From Brucella pituitosa (lineage in GTDB: Bacteria > Pseudomonadota > Alphaproteobacteria > Rhizobiales > Rhizobiaceae): DNA of 64,000 nt. The translations under genes and the position numbers were made by a program. Each line of letters opens with the position of its first letter. Within the stretch, counting starts at the first letter, position 1. Positions 44,462 to 51,838 of the stretch are shown here, piece by piece. The stretch is taken from contig NZ_PYSY02000002.1 in the NCBI RefSeq assembly GCF_003049685.1, positions 744,001 to 808,000 on the forward strand. The letters run 5' to 3'. The notes under the pieces are model-generated. The model ran no database searches. It worked only from the letters and a program-made list of their open reading frames with translations, and was not told the origin of the DNA.

Positions 44462-45565
44462 TTAGTTGATTGTTAGAAACTCGCCATCGCGATTCATTTT
44501 GAATGAGCGGCCCACAAGATCATTTTCATCTTGCAGACTATCAAGTCCGCAAGCTGATAGAAGTTTCCATAGGTCTTTCTGACCAGCGTCTTGTTCGCTT
44601 GCGCGGCTCGATTCCAAAACCACGAACACTTCTTCTGACGCATTGCCGTCATAAACGGTATCTAACTTCAGATAAGTACGGCCATTCTCTTTTTCGACGA
44701 AGGCACCCATTACCTCATGGACGCGCTCGTAATCAATTTGACTGGCATTCATTCTGAGTTTCCTTTGTTTCTGCTGTTGCTTCCGCTCAGGCTTCACAAA
44801 TCCTGATGGCGCGTCTTCCAGATGGCGCTCCTGCCCTAACCAATTGGCGAGGGTGTAGCGCGGTGCATCTGGCTTGTTCTGGCGTTCCCATGCCTCACGC
44901 CAAGCGTTGGCGGATTCTATTAAGACGGGGTGGTCGGCAGCGGCTGGCGAAAGGGCTTCATATGCCTTGCGCGCTTCTGCCCTGCCCCGCCTGTAACCGT
45001 AAGCCTTATAAAGCTCATCAAAACCATCTATCGCCCTTTCCGCGACGGTGGCCTCAAGGCCATCCGTAAGCGGCGGCGAAGCCGGGGCGATATCAATATC
45101 TATATCTTGTCTACCGGCCTTTGTAGGCCGGAGACGTATATAGGAGGGGGTATCAGGCGTGACACCTAATAGGGCTGTTTCGGTGTCATCCTTGATACCT
45201 AAAGCGTCTAATTCGGTATCATCCCTGATACCCTTTGTTTCAGTGACAGGGATGTCACCCTTTTCAGGGACCATATCAAAATTTGGCTTGTAGACCGTCG
45301 AACGGCCCCTGCGTCCCATTGACAGGACGGAAACAAAACCTAGCCTTTCAAGCTTTTTCTTTGCCCTGATCACCGAAGGCCGGGATATGCCTGTATCTTC
45401 AATCAGCATTTCATGGCTTGACCATGCGTTGCCGTATTCACCGTGATACCGCTGCACGATTTCACCCAACACTGCACAGTCCGCTTTCGTAGTCTCAGGA
45501 TGGCGCAATGCCAGCCTTAGAAAGTGCACCTGTTTCCATGCGGCTACATCGTACTTGCGCTTCAT
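44462..45565 (-). CDS. Winged-helix replication initiator (O-like)
   Basis: This 367-residue protein has an N-terminal winged helix (about 18-95: CAVLGEIVQRYHGEYGNAWSSHEMLIEDTGISRPSVIRAKKKLERLGFV). A linker of 11-residue repeats (GIRDDTELDAL, GIKDDTETALL) follows, then a helical domain (FDELYKAYGYRRGRAEARKAYEAL) known from phage replication proteins. The repeat linker is encoded by the iterons at 45149-45258. By analogy to lambda O, the protein would bind these sites inside its own gene and recruit the host helicase. Confidence 0.75.
   Translation of the reverse strand: MKRKYDVAAWKQVHFLRLALRHPETTKADCAVLGEIVQRYHGEYGNAWSSHEMLIEDTGISRPSVIRAKKKLERLGFVSVLSMGRRGRSTVYKPNFDMVPEKGDIPVTETKGIRDDTELDALGIKDDTETALLGVTPDTPSYIRLRPTKAGRQDIDIDIAPASPPLTDGLEATVAERAIDGFDELYKAYGYRRGRAEARKAYEALSPAAADHPVLIESANAWREAWERQNKPDAPRYTLANWLGQERHLEDAPSGFVKPERKQQQKQRKLRMNASQIDYERVHEVMGAFVEKENGRTYLKLDTVYDGNASEEVFVVLESSRASEQDAGQKDLWKLLSACGLDSLQDENDLVGRSFKMNRDGEFLTIN
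45149..45258. repeat. Four dyad iterons inside the rep gene: predicted replication origin
   Basis: Imperfect palindromes of form GGTATCA-N4-TGATACC lie at 45149-45166, 45182-45199, 45215-45232 and (GTGACA/TGTCAC) 45243-45258. Centres are 33, 33 and 27 bp apart, so they face the same side of the helix. AT-rich DNA (GATATCAATATCTATATC, about 45086-45105) lies next to them, with the dyad CCGGCC/GGCCGG in between. This is the layout of the lambda origin. Confidence 0.75.
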
Positions 45566-45567
45566 GA

Positions 45568-45786
45568 TCAGTTACCGGCGCTTCCTGCCGTTCGGGCCTT
45601 GGCTTCCATATCGGCCAGCCATGCTCGCAACGATGTCCGACGGGAGCAGATCGTGCCACCAATCCGAAAGGTCGGTATATGACCCGTTTCAATTCGGTGC
45701 CTCGCCTGCTTCTCTGTGATGCCCAAAAAGTTAGCTATCGGGACTGCGCCATAGAGCAGGTCAGCCCCTTCCTTATCCTGTTCCAT
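45568..45786 (-). CDS. AlpA/excisionase-like HTH protein
   Basis: This 72-residue protein has a MerR-like winged HTH: YGAVPIANFLGITEKQARHRIETGHIPTFRIGG, then SRRTSLRAWLAD. Such proteins act as excisionases or, in satellites, as activators of int (AlpA). ATG at 45786 is preferred over the longer frame. It precedes the replication gene by two bases and lies 165 bp from attR. Confidence 0.8.
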   Translation of the reverse strand: MEQDKEGADLLYGAVPIANFLGITEKQARHRIETGHIPTFRIGGTICSRRTSLRAWLADMEAKARTAGSAGN

Positions 45787-45852
45787 GATATGCCTCTCTT
45801 GCGTAATTTTTGCGCAACCGCGCAGCCGGGATTTTTCGGGAATGGTGGGTAA

Positions 45853-45933
45853 CTTATTGATATAAAACATTATTTCGGTGGAGTATTTTTCGCTATAAGA
45901 TAGGCCCTAATCAGGGCCTATCTTATTGATATA
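45853..45933. repeat. Direct repeats flanking a long palindrome beside attR
   Basis: CTTATTGATATA occurs at 45853-45864 and 45922-45933. Such repeats next to att cores can be arm-type integrase or excisionase sites. No copy was seen near attL. Confidence 0.4.
45895..45926. terminator. 14-bp perfect palindrome, likely bidirectional terminator
   Basis: ATAAGATAGGCCCT (45895-45908) pairs fully with AGGGCCTATCTTAT (45913-45926), loop AATC. It stands between the terL fragment and the excisionase gene and would insulate the element from outer late transcription. The U-run is weak, so a protein-binding site is also possible. Confidence 0.55.
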
Positions 45934-45951
45934 GCTACACTAAAAACCATT

Positions 45952-45974
45952 TTCACAGCGTCCTGAAAGAGAAT
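45952..45974. repeat. attR core of the inner element
   Basis: Exact copy of the 23 bp at 29334-29356. The terL reading frame enters it as ILFQDAV and then leaves the true terminase sequence (MVFSVAISIR, stop at 45918). Confidence 0.95.
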
Positions 45975-46409
45975 CCCCGCCTGTTCTTTCTTAGCAGCGG
46001 CGGCATAAATCTGCGCGCCAGCTTCCTTGTCGGCGATCAACCCGAACAGGCCGACACCGCCAGCGAATGGCGATTTTCCGTTGCCCTTGCCTTCCTCGAT
46101 GTACGCACGACGAAAACGGCGGGAGCCGTCCTCGCGCTTCCAACCGAACAACGAACCGAGCTTGAATGCTTGCGATGCGTGTAGCTTGAAGGGCTTGCCT
46201 TCAAACTGGCCTTCTGACAGCTTCAAACGCTCTTCGAAGAAGCGAAACACACGATCTGCCTCCTCATCGTCAAACCACAGCCCGCGCTCATGCGCTGTCG
46301 CCAAATCGTCGAAATGACGCTGGCAAGCGTTTCGAACGTGCGGGCCTGCAATCTCAGTGCCGTCAAGGACAGCTTGCGCGTAAGCGCTCACACGCTCCAG
46401 CGCAGGCAT
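45952..46409 (-). pseudogene. Large terminase, N-terminal part, split by the inner element
   Basis: This part starts at 46409, one base after the TerS stop (TAATATG). It holds the N-terminal region and Walker A (YIEEGKGNGKSP), then AAAAKKEQAGILFQDAV, the conserved stretch after Walker A where the integrase acts. In the present state translation would continue for 11 element-derived residues to 45918, giving about 163 residues. The 465 residues at 27938-29335 complete it. Confidence 0.93.
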
Positions 46410-46410
46410 A

Positions 46411-46797
46411 TTAGTCAAGCAAATCGTCCTTTTCATCGCCGTCGTCGGCAGTCGCAACTTTCGACGCGTCCGCAGGAGTTGCTCCCATCTGGCCAAGCAT
46501 CTGACGCAGCAAGTTCATCGCCTGCACGCCAACCTCTTGCCCAGCCATGATGCGGCCCTGAATATTAGCAGCCATACCCACCAGCGTGCGGTGTGACTGA
46601 TTCAGCCACGGCAGCTCTTTCTCAAAGAGCTTCCACGCCGCCTTGGCTTTAAGCTCTGGAGTGTCCTTCAACCATGCGGGAGGATTGCCGAGCGGGCCAT
46701 CAGCCTTGACATCGGTGCGGTTTTTGAAGCGCTGCGGGTCTTTCTTGTCTCTCCCCTCGATTTTAGCCTTGCCGAGGGGATTTCTCGGCTTTGCCAT
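46411..46797 (-). CDS. Small terminase (outer phage)
   Basis: This 128-residue protein is basic at the start (AKPRNPLGKAKIEGRDKKDPQRF) and has the helical core WKLFEKELPWLNQSHRTLVGMAANIQGRI. Position between HNH and TerL and the size fit a P27-like TerS. The sequence resemblance to known families is modest. Confidence 0.75.
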   Translation of the reverse strand: MAKPRNPLGKAKIEGRDKKDPQRFKNRTDVKADGPLGNPPAWLKDTPELKAKAAWKLFEKELPWLNQSHRTLVGMAANIQGRIMAGQEVGVQAMNLLRQMLGQMGATPADASKVATADDGDEKDDLLD

Positions 46798-47040
46798 TGG
46801 GGAAATCCTTCAAGAGGGGTCATATTTTGAATTGCGGATGCGTGTGCTGTGGACCCTCGCCGTTCCGGCATTTTCGACCTTCGTCGACTTTTTGATGCCC
46901 CCGGGGGACCGTGATATTTCTGCAACACTTCGCAAAAGTGACATAAATGTTACACCTTCGATGGGAGGACGCATGAAAAATCCCGATTTTTCGGACCACG
47001 AGACGGGGTTAGCCATTATAAAAAAAATACTCGTACTGGT

Positions 47041-47325
47041 TCAAACCGGCCACCCGTCGGCCCCGAAGGTCACGATGTCCTGACCTCGCTCCAAGCGCTG
47101 CTTGGTTCGATCGTGGCACGTCTTGCAAAGTGACTGGAGGTTGCCTGCATCCCAGAAAAGGAACTCGTCGCCCTTATGAGCGATGACGTGATCGCAAACC
47201 GTCGCCGGTTCGACGTCACCAACCCGTAAGCAGAACATGCAGAGGGGTTGCTCGGTCAGTTGTCGCTCGCGCATTCGCTGCCATCTGGCAGTCTTGTAGC
47301 GGCGGAGCCATGTGCGTTGTGGCAT
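47041..47325 (-). CDS. HNH endonuclease (outer packaging module)
   Basis: This 94-residue protein has the HNH core CMFCLRVGDVEPATVCDHVIAHKGDE ... NLQSLCKTCHDRTKQ with two zinc-binding CxxC pairs. It is the canonical HNH partner upstream of TerS/TerL. ATG at 47325 (MPQRTW) is used. The 243 bp between it and TerS hold no further gene. Confidence 0.9.
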   Translation of the reverse strand: MPQRTWLRRYKTARWQRMRERQLTEQPLCMFCLRVGDVEPATVCDHVIAHKGDEFLFWDAGNLQSLCKTCHDRTKQRLERGQDIVTFGADGWPV

Positions 47326-47579
47326 GATGTGGAACCAAACATAGAGATCCGGCAAAAAGCACGGGGCTTATCAATGAGCAGTTTCAATTGACAAATACGT
47401 TTAGATCGCGCGCCGATGCTTGCAGGCAATCTATACTCATTCCCCACAAAACGGTCTGATCTGTCGAATTATCGTACGGGCGCAAGACATAGGTGCTAGG
47501 CTTAAACCAGAGCAAAATGACCTGAACGGATATCTGTGCAGGTTTGGAACAATCCGCTCTGAACAAGAAAGTTTCCGTC

Positions 47580-47720
47580 ATGGCAAAAGGCCAAGTACGC
47601 AGTAATCGTGAAGTGCGTAAACCGAAGAAGGATAAATCAGCATCTGCTGAGAAGTCTGCAAGCAAAACAGGAGGTGGCTTCACCACCCAAATCAAAGATA
47701 CCGAGAAGCAAAAGAAATAA
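47580..47720 (+). CDS. Small basic protein of rhizobial type (46 aa)
   Basis: The product starts MAKGQVRSNREVRKPKKDK and ends TTQIKDTEKQKK. Very similar small Lys-rich proteins are widespread in Hyphomicrobiales without known function. It is followed by an intrinsic terminator. It lies on the plus strand opposite the late genes. Confidence 0.65.
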   Translation: MAKGQVRSNREVRKPKKDKSASAEKSASKTGGGFTTQIKDTEKQKK

Positions 47721-47758
47721 TTTAAAGCTCTTGAATAATACTGCCGGATACGAGCTTG

Positions 47759-47787
47759 AGGTAGGCGTTTACCGCCTGCCTTTTTTA
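47759..47787 (+). terminator. Intrinsic terminator
   Basis: GGTAGGCG (47760-47767) pairs with CGCCTGCC (47773-47780), then TTTTTT. Confidence 0.75.
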
Positions 47788-47910
47788 TCAAATGAAAACG
47801 CCACCGCAAGCCGATTCCAAAGATTGTTGTGCCCGCATTTCACATCGCTCTACCTCTATAAGAGGTGAATGTTAGGTTGCTACATTTTATCAATAGTATA
47901 TAATTACGAA

Positions 47911-48159
47911 ATGAGAATTTCGGCGAAAAAGGCCTATAAGCTAATTCTTACTGCCGTGCACGTCGATGGGACCCTTATCGAGCCATTCACGGCTAAGGAT
48001 ATACGACGAATAATTTCCGGTTGGCATTATACTGATCACTTTAGTTTCCTCGCGTCGAACTGCGATGGCAAACAACTCGATAACAAAGTTCTGTTCATTC
48101 GGGTTGGGCGAGGCAGTTACCGATTGCCCACGCGGCTTACTTCCGCTGAGACCGATTAA
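47911..48159 (+). CDS. Hypothetical protein
   Basis: This 82-residue protein (start MRISAKKAY) has a mixed alpha/beta pattern (LILTAVHVDGTLIEPFTAKDIRRII, VLFIRVGRGSYRLP). No family recognised. The upstream region has a weak GA-rich site only. Confidence 0.45.
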   Translation: MRISAKKAYKLILTAVHVDGTLIEPFTAKDIRRIISGWHYTDHFSFLASNCDGKQLDNKVLFIRVGRGSYRLPTRLTSAETD

Positions 48160-48235
48160 CTTGGTTGCAGAAGGTCGAGCTTGCCAAATTCCTTAAAAGA
48201 TAGTTAAATGCAGTTCTGGATAGGAGGTGATATAC

Positions 48236-48520
48236 ATGCCTTTTCGGAACGCACGGTATCACGGGACTTTCCGTCCCTCAGACTTAGCCATTCTGCAAAA
48301 AGCATACGAAGAATGCTGCGTCTTACTTGATCGATGCCCTACCAGCCATGAAGACAAGGACAGGGTGGCGAGAGCCATAATCCGATCCTTTGAAAGCGGT
48401 GTGCGCGATCCAGTCAAAATAGCTGAACAGGTCGCAGTAATCGAAACGCACGTCAGTGTGACGGTGACAAACTACTCCGGCCCAACCGCAGCCGAGCGTG
48501 TTGTAGCCCATTCGGAATAG
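48236..48520 (+). CDS. Hypothetical protein of rhizobial type
   Basis: This 94-residue protein has a near-perfect ribosome binding site (TAGGAGGTGAT) six bases before ATG at 48236. The helical core (SDLAILQKAYEECCVLL, KDRVARAIIRSFESGVRDPVKIAE) resembles small uncharacterised Hyphomicrobiales proteins. It is probably host-type cargo. Confidence 0.6.
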   Translation: MPFRNARYHGTFRPSDLAILQKAYEECCVLLDRCPTSHEDKDRVARAIIRSFESGVRDPVKIAEQVAVIETHVSVTVTNYSGPTAAERVVAHSE

Positions 48521-48842
48521 TTAATTGATCGGCGGGGAGGCACTGGCTTTATCGTTGCCAACCTCAACCCGCCGTATCCCGTCTGCCGGAGGAGAAACGG
48601 CGCCGGGGATTTGAATTGATTGGCAAGCGCAATGCAGGCGTGCACTGCCTATGTCTGCGAGCCGATGACTGCAGGGGATTGCGCTTGCTTTTCAGATTGA
48701 CGACTGAATACCGTCGTCAGGTAGTTACGCCCGGTTCATCGCTGACCGAGCGTCTGTCGCTGGCAACAGCCTGTGCGCACAGAACATGGAATGAATTGGA
48801 AGTTTGCCTTCCCACTATTACCAACGTTCTGACGGTTTGAGT
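48521..48842. other. Gap without a supported gene
   Basis: A plus-strand frame from 48616 lacks a start with ribosome binding site and has no recognisable pattern. A GC stem (GGCGGGGAGG ... CCCGCC) lies near 48531-48575. Nothing else is seen. Confidence 0.4.
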
Positions 48843-49637
48843 TTAAACTGACATTTTGAAATCTTGTCGTTCAACTTGGCCAAGGATACCGCGCAGCGTG
48901 ATAAGCGCGATGTGCACATTTGCACGTCCTGCCCCTGTGGCGATAGCGACACTGCCTCCGATCGTTGCTGCTCCAACCTCTGCATACGTCTTTCCGTCGA
49001 TGCATGCCAATTCAAACGGCTCACACAAATAACCCAAAGCTGATCGCAGCCTGCAAAGCTTATGCTGAGCATCAATCATCTCGTTGACAGGCACATCGCC
49101 CCTCCAAGGCTTCGGCACGTTCGTGTATCCGCTTTCTGATTTTTCAGAAGATAACTGCGTCTCGGAGTCGGTTACGCTTTTCTTGCGGGATGGAATATCA
49201 ACGCTCGCAGCTTTTGACTGACGCACGTGCTTGTAGGCGACACTTCCGTTCGGGCGCACATGGATGTGTCGGTCAAGCGCTATTCCTTCACCAAGCGTCA
49301 CAGATGACCCGCCTAGCACCGCGTTGCTTTTAGCCGCCGTGTGAATGCGACGATACATCATGGCATATTTAAGAAGGTCCGTATTACCTTCCCTGATCAG
49401 CGCTGTTGCCAACGGCCAAGCGATGTTGTCATTCGCCGCACGACCATCCCAATCGCTACCAATACCTTGCCGCTTATTGATACGGCGACGCAACTTGGCC
49501 AACGCTTTCACCTCGCGAGCCCGTTCGACAGGTATGCGATCTCTTGCTGCTTGCCTTTGCTCTGGCGTACGTTCAGGCATGTGTGTTCCATGAATGGCGC
49601 TGGTTGCGATGTGTGGCTTGAGATTAAGCTGCGTCAT
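48843..49637 (-). CDS. Possible DNA-binding regulator
   Basis: This 264-residue protein has a basic N-terminus (RERTPEQRQAARDRIPVERAREVKALAKLRRR type composition), a middle region with GRAANDNIAWP, and a C-terminal segment (PFELACIDGKTYAEVGAA ... HIALITLRGILGQ) that could be a helix-turn-helix. It overlaps the VRR-NUC gene by 14 bp. It may regulate late genes, given its place before the packaging module. Low specificity. Confidence 0.5.
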   Translation of the reverse strand: MTQLNLKPHIATSAIHGTHMPERTPEQRQAARDRIPVERAREVKALAKLRRRINKRQGIGSDWDGRAANDNIAWPLATALIREGNTDLLKYAMMYRRIHTAAKSNAVLGGSSVTLGEGIALDRHIHVRPNGSVAYKHVRQSKAASVDIPSRKKSVTDSETQLSSEKSESGYTNVPKPWRGDVPVNEMIDAQHKLCRLRSALGYLCEPFELACIDGKTYAEVGAATIGGSVAIATGAGRANVHIALITLRGILGQVERQDFKMSV

Positions 49638-50229
49638 TGATGTTCTCCTCGTGCGGTTTTGGTTGGTTATCGTTCGAAGTTTCCAGCAGCCAGCCTTTAA
49701 CTAGCCTCACTGCCTGCTCTGCTGCATCACCCTCGGTAACTGCCCTGACGACCACGACGGGAAAGCCAAGAGCATCAAGCAACGGATGGCGGGTTATCTG
49801 GCTTGACTCGAGCCTGACCTTGCCGACCTTGTTTTCGATTTGACGCAGCACACCACCGTAGAGATAGATCCGGACGTCTGCTTCTCCCGGCGTCAGCCCT
49901 GCAGCTAATGCCTCGGCTCTTGCCTTGGGGCCTCGCTTGGCTGCGTTCTGATCTCCAGCCAGCGTGAATGTACCCGGTCGAACGTCTTTCGCTGTGTGAA
50001 CGTATTCTGGCAGTCGGCGTAATGCCCGGACCTGTGCAGCTTGCAGTTCCCATTCCAGAGGCAGTGCTGCTTTTGTTGTCACCTTGCCATCGCGTGTCGT
50101 GATGATTGTTCGGACGCCATTGATGCGGACGGTCTGGGTTGTGGCTTTTGGCCTTGCTGAAGGTTTGGTGCTGGCTGTGGATTTGAGCTTGCTGGATGAC
50201 GCGCCTTTCAGCGCACGTCTTCGTGTCAT
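49624..50229 (-). CDS. VRR-NUC domain nuclease
   Basis: This 201-residue protein carries a PD-(D/E)XK fold of VRR-NUC type near residues 108-165: PGEADVRIYLYGG, then IENKVGKVRLESSQITRHPLLDALGFPVVVVRA. It shows GxxD, ExK and the Q...L..G..V.VVR elements. Phage VRR-NUC proteins are structure-specific nucleases in recombination or packaging. The C-terminus has SNDNQPKP. The basic N-terminus is probably disordered. Confidence 0.7.
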   Translation of the reverse strand: MTRRRALKGASSSKLKSTASTKPSARPKATTQTVRINGVRTIITTRDGKVTTKAALPLEWELQAAQVRALRRLPEYVHTAKDVRPGTFTLAGDQNAAKRGPKARAEALAAGLTPGEADVRIYLYGGVLRQIENKVGKVRLESSQITRHPLLDALGFPVVVVRAVTEGDAAEQAVRLVKGWLLETSNDNQPKPHEENINDAA

Positions 50230-50377
50230 GGCCTCTCCTCGTGTTCATGGTGCGTCAGCTTGGTTTTCTAACAATTCACATCATGGTGGGAGTGACAGGT
50301 CGGTCAAGCGTCGACCGGCATAATTTCAACCAACCTCAAATCAGGTTGTATTTTTCAATCGTGAAATTTTCTAAAAA

Positions 50378-50525
50378 GTGCGTAGTTCTCAAAAGCATAG
50401 AACTACGCGCTGCGCGCTTTGTGCGTAAGTTTCTATATAAGAACTCTTACGCACTAAAAGCAGCGTGCTTTTGCGCAAGTCTTTTTAGGTTTTTTGAGAC
50501 TTACGCAGTATGACTTATGCGTTAC
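50378..50525. repeat. Array of hairpins sharing a TGCGTAAG half-site
   Basis: Within the gene-free gap 50230-50618 lie GCGTAGTTCT/AGAACTACGC (50380-50389, 50399-50408), GTGCGTAAG/CTTACGCAC (50421-50429, 50446-50454), AAAAGCA/TGCTTTT (50456-50462, 50466-50472), GCGCAAGTCT/AGACTTACGC (50473-50482, 50497-50506, one mismatch) and TTACGCA/TGCGTTA. Four of five share T(T/G)CGTA-like halves. It may be an origin, operator cluster or structured RNA. Confidence 0.6.
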
Positions 50526-50618
50526 CTATGGTTGTATTTCTATTGTGACAGCGGGTTGTGTTGTTGGTGCCCGAAAGGAAGGACACCCACCCTCCTCTCG
50601 GCATATGGCTCAACAAAA

Positions 50619-51098
50619 CTAAGCTTTGTTTATCTGATTTATCGCAAGATTCGTGAGCTTATTGTTAGTGGCTTTTTCCTGATCCAGAATCTGGGTCAAC
50701 AAAGTATGCGCTTCTGTATGTCCGAGTTCCTTGGCCCACTCGCGCAGAGAACCATATCTTGAGATTTCATAATGCTCTACTGCCTGACAAGCCGCTAACA
50801 GACCAGCGTCGAGAGCTGTTCCGCTTGCTTCTTCAATCAAGCCGTCTGCTTCTTTAATCAGTCCTTCGATGGCGTCGCATTTCTCAGCGTTGGGCTTTAG
50901 TTTGAGAGACTTGAACACTTGATTCAACGTTGCGATCTGACCTTTGGTTTCCTCCAGATGCTCCTCGGCTGCCTGCTTTAGTTTGGCACTCTTTGCCGCT
51001 TTGGCTACCTTCGGGAGCGCTTTGGTGATCGCGTTTTCTGCGTAGTAAATGTCCTGTAAGGTGTGCTCAAAAATATCAGAAAGGGTTTTCACATCCAT
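50619..51098 (-). CDS. YciE/YciF-family (DUF892) ferritin-like protein
   Basis: This 159-residue helical protein matches DUF892: LSDIFEHTLQDIYYAENAITKALPKVAKAAKS, EEHLEETKGQIATLNQVFK, CQAVEHYEISRYGSL. The Glu/His pattern is that of a ferritin-like four-helix bundle. Family members are stress-induced; the reaction is not settled. It is cargo, divergent from the MgtC-like gene with a 230-bp shared upstream region. Confidence 0.88.
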   Translation of the reverse strand: MDVKTLSDIFEHTLQDIYYAENAITKALPKVAKAAKSAKLKQAAEEHLEETKGQIATLNQVFKSLKLKPNAEKCDAIEGLIKEADGLIEEASGTALDAGLLAACQAVEHYEISRYGSLREWAKELGHTEAHTLLTQILDQEKATNNKLTNLAINQINKA

Positions 51099-51329
51099 CC
51101 TCCTTGTTAGGAAGACGAAACGAACGATTCGCTGATAGGTTCCTGGGTAAAATTCCGCGAATTGCGCCGGAAACTGCTAACTAGAGCAAAAAACCGCCCG
51201 ACGTCTAAGGTGGCCCCCTTGTATTCTGGCGCTATCCCGCTTGTTGCTTGCGTATCAAAAGTCTCTCTTCGGGAACGGAACCGCGACAACTGCGTTTACT
51301 GAAGCCATTGACCCAGAGTGATAGAAAAC

Positions 51330-51812
51330 ATGGATCAGCTTCAAATCGCGCTCGAAGAAGCGCTAAAGTCCGATAACTTTAACGTCTGGCCACACATTAT
51401 CGCGTTGGCTGCTGCCTACATCCTTGCATTGCCGATTGGATGGCACCGAGAACGCCAAGAGCGAAGCGCCGGACTGCGGACCTTCCCACTCGTCGCAGTA
51501 GCCAGCTGTGGCTTTATTCAAGCGACAGAGGGAATAACCACCGACAATCCCGAAGCGCTTGCGCGCATTATTGAAGGTGTGATCACAGGCATGGGCTTTA
51601 TTGGCGGTGGCGCAATACTTCGCTTGAGCTCGTCAATCAAAGGCACAGCGACAGCAGCCAGTCTGTGGTCAACAGGCGCTATCGGCATTGCTTGCGCTGT
51701 CAACGCCTTCGACGTTGCCATTATCATAATGGTGTTTGCGCTGCTCACTCTGATATTCTTCTCAAACGGAAAGTCGGATACCGAGGACATAAGCACAAAA
51801 GATACCCAATAA
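51330..51812 (+). CDS. MgtC/SapB-family membrane protein
   Basis: This 160-residue protein has four to five membrane segments and the MgtC core: ALPIGWHRERQERSAGLRTFPLVAVASCGF, ITGMGFIGGGAIL, TAASLWSTGAIGIACAVNAF. It is the membrane domain only, without MgtC's soluble C-terminal domain. MgtC promotes survival in low magnesium and in macrophages by acting on ATP synthase. In a prophage it is plausible lysogenic-conversion cargo. Confidence 0.88.
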   Translation: MDQLQIALEEALKSDNFNVWPHIIALAAAYILALPIGWHRERQERSAGLRTFPLVAVASCGFIQATEGITTDNPEALARIIEGVITGMGFIGGGAILRLSSSIKGTATAASLWSTGAIGIACAVNAFDVAIIIMVFALLTLIFFSNGKSDTEDISTKDTQ

Positions 51813-51838
51813 AAAAGCGGCCTTTCGGCCGCCTTTTT
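51811..51838. terminator. Bidirectional terminator between MgtC-like and prim-pol genes
   Basis: AAAAAAGCGGCC-TTTC-GGCCGCCTTTTT: stem 51817-51822 with 51827-51832, A-run on one side and T-run on the other. Confidence 0.9.

Larger units (their letters stand above)
29334..45974. mobile_element. Inner integrated element nested in the outer terL; satellite-like
   Basis: The element is bounded by 23-bp direct repeats at 29334-29356 and 45952-45974 and carries a tyrosine integrase beside the left repeat. Its own modules are AlpA-like HTH, replication protein with iterons, portal, protease-capsid fusion, tail tube, HNH, connectors, TerS, TerL, tape measure, tail chaperone and a Doc toxin pair. At about 16.6 kb it lacks recognisable tail-tip, receptor-binding, lysis and CI-repressor genes. 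Capsid-forming phage-inducible islands are the closest known concept, but those are not known to me to carry a tail tube and tape measure. A deleted prophage is the alternative. Confidence 0.85.

Noticed and set aside
48616-48840. 74-codon plus-strand frame
   Set aside because: Non-ATG start without ribosome binding site and no recognisable protein pattern.
51107-51289. 60-codon minus-strand frame upstream of YciF
   Set aside because: It fills the divergent promoter region, has no ribosome binding site and no protein-like pattern.
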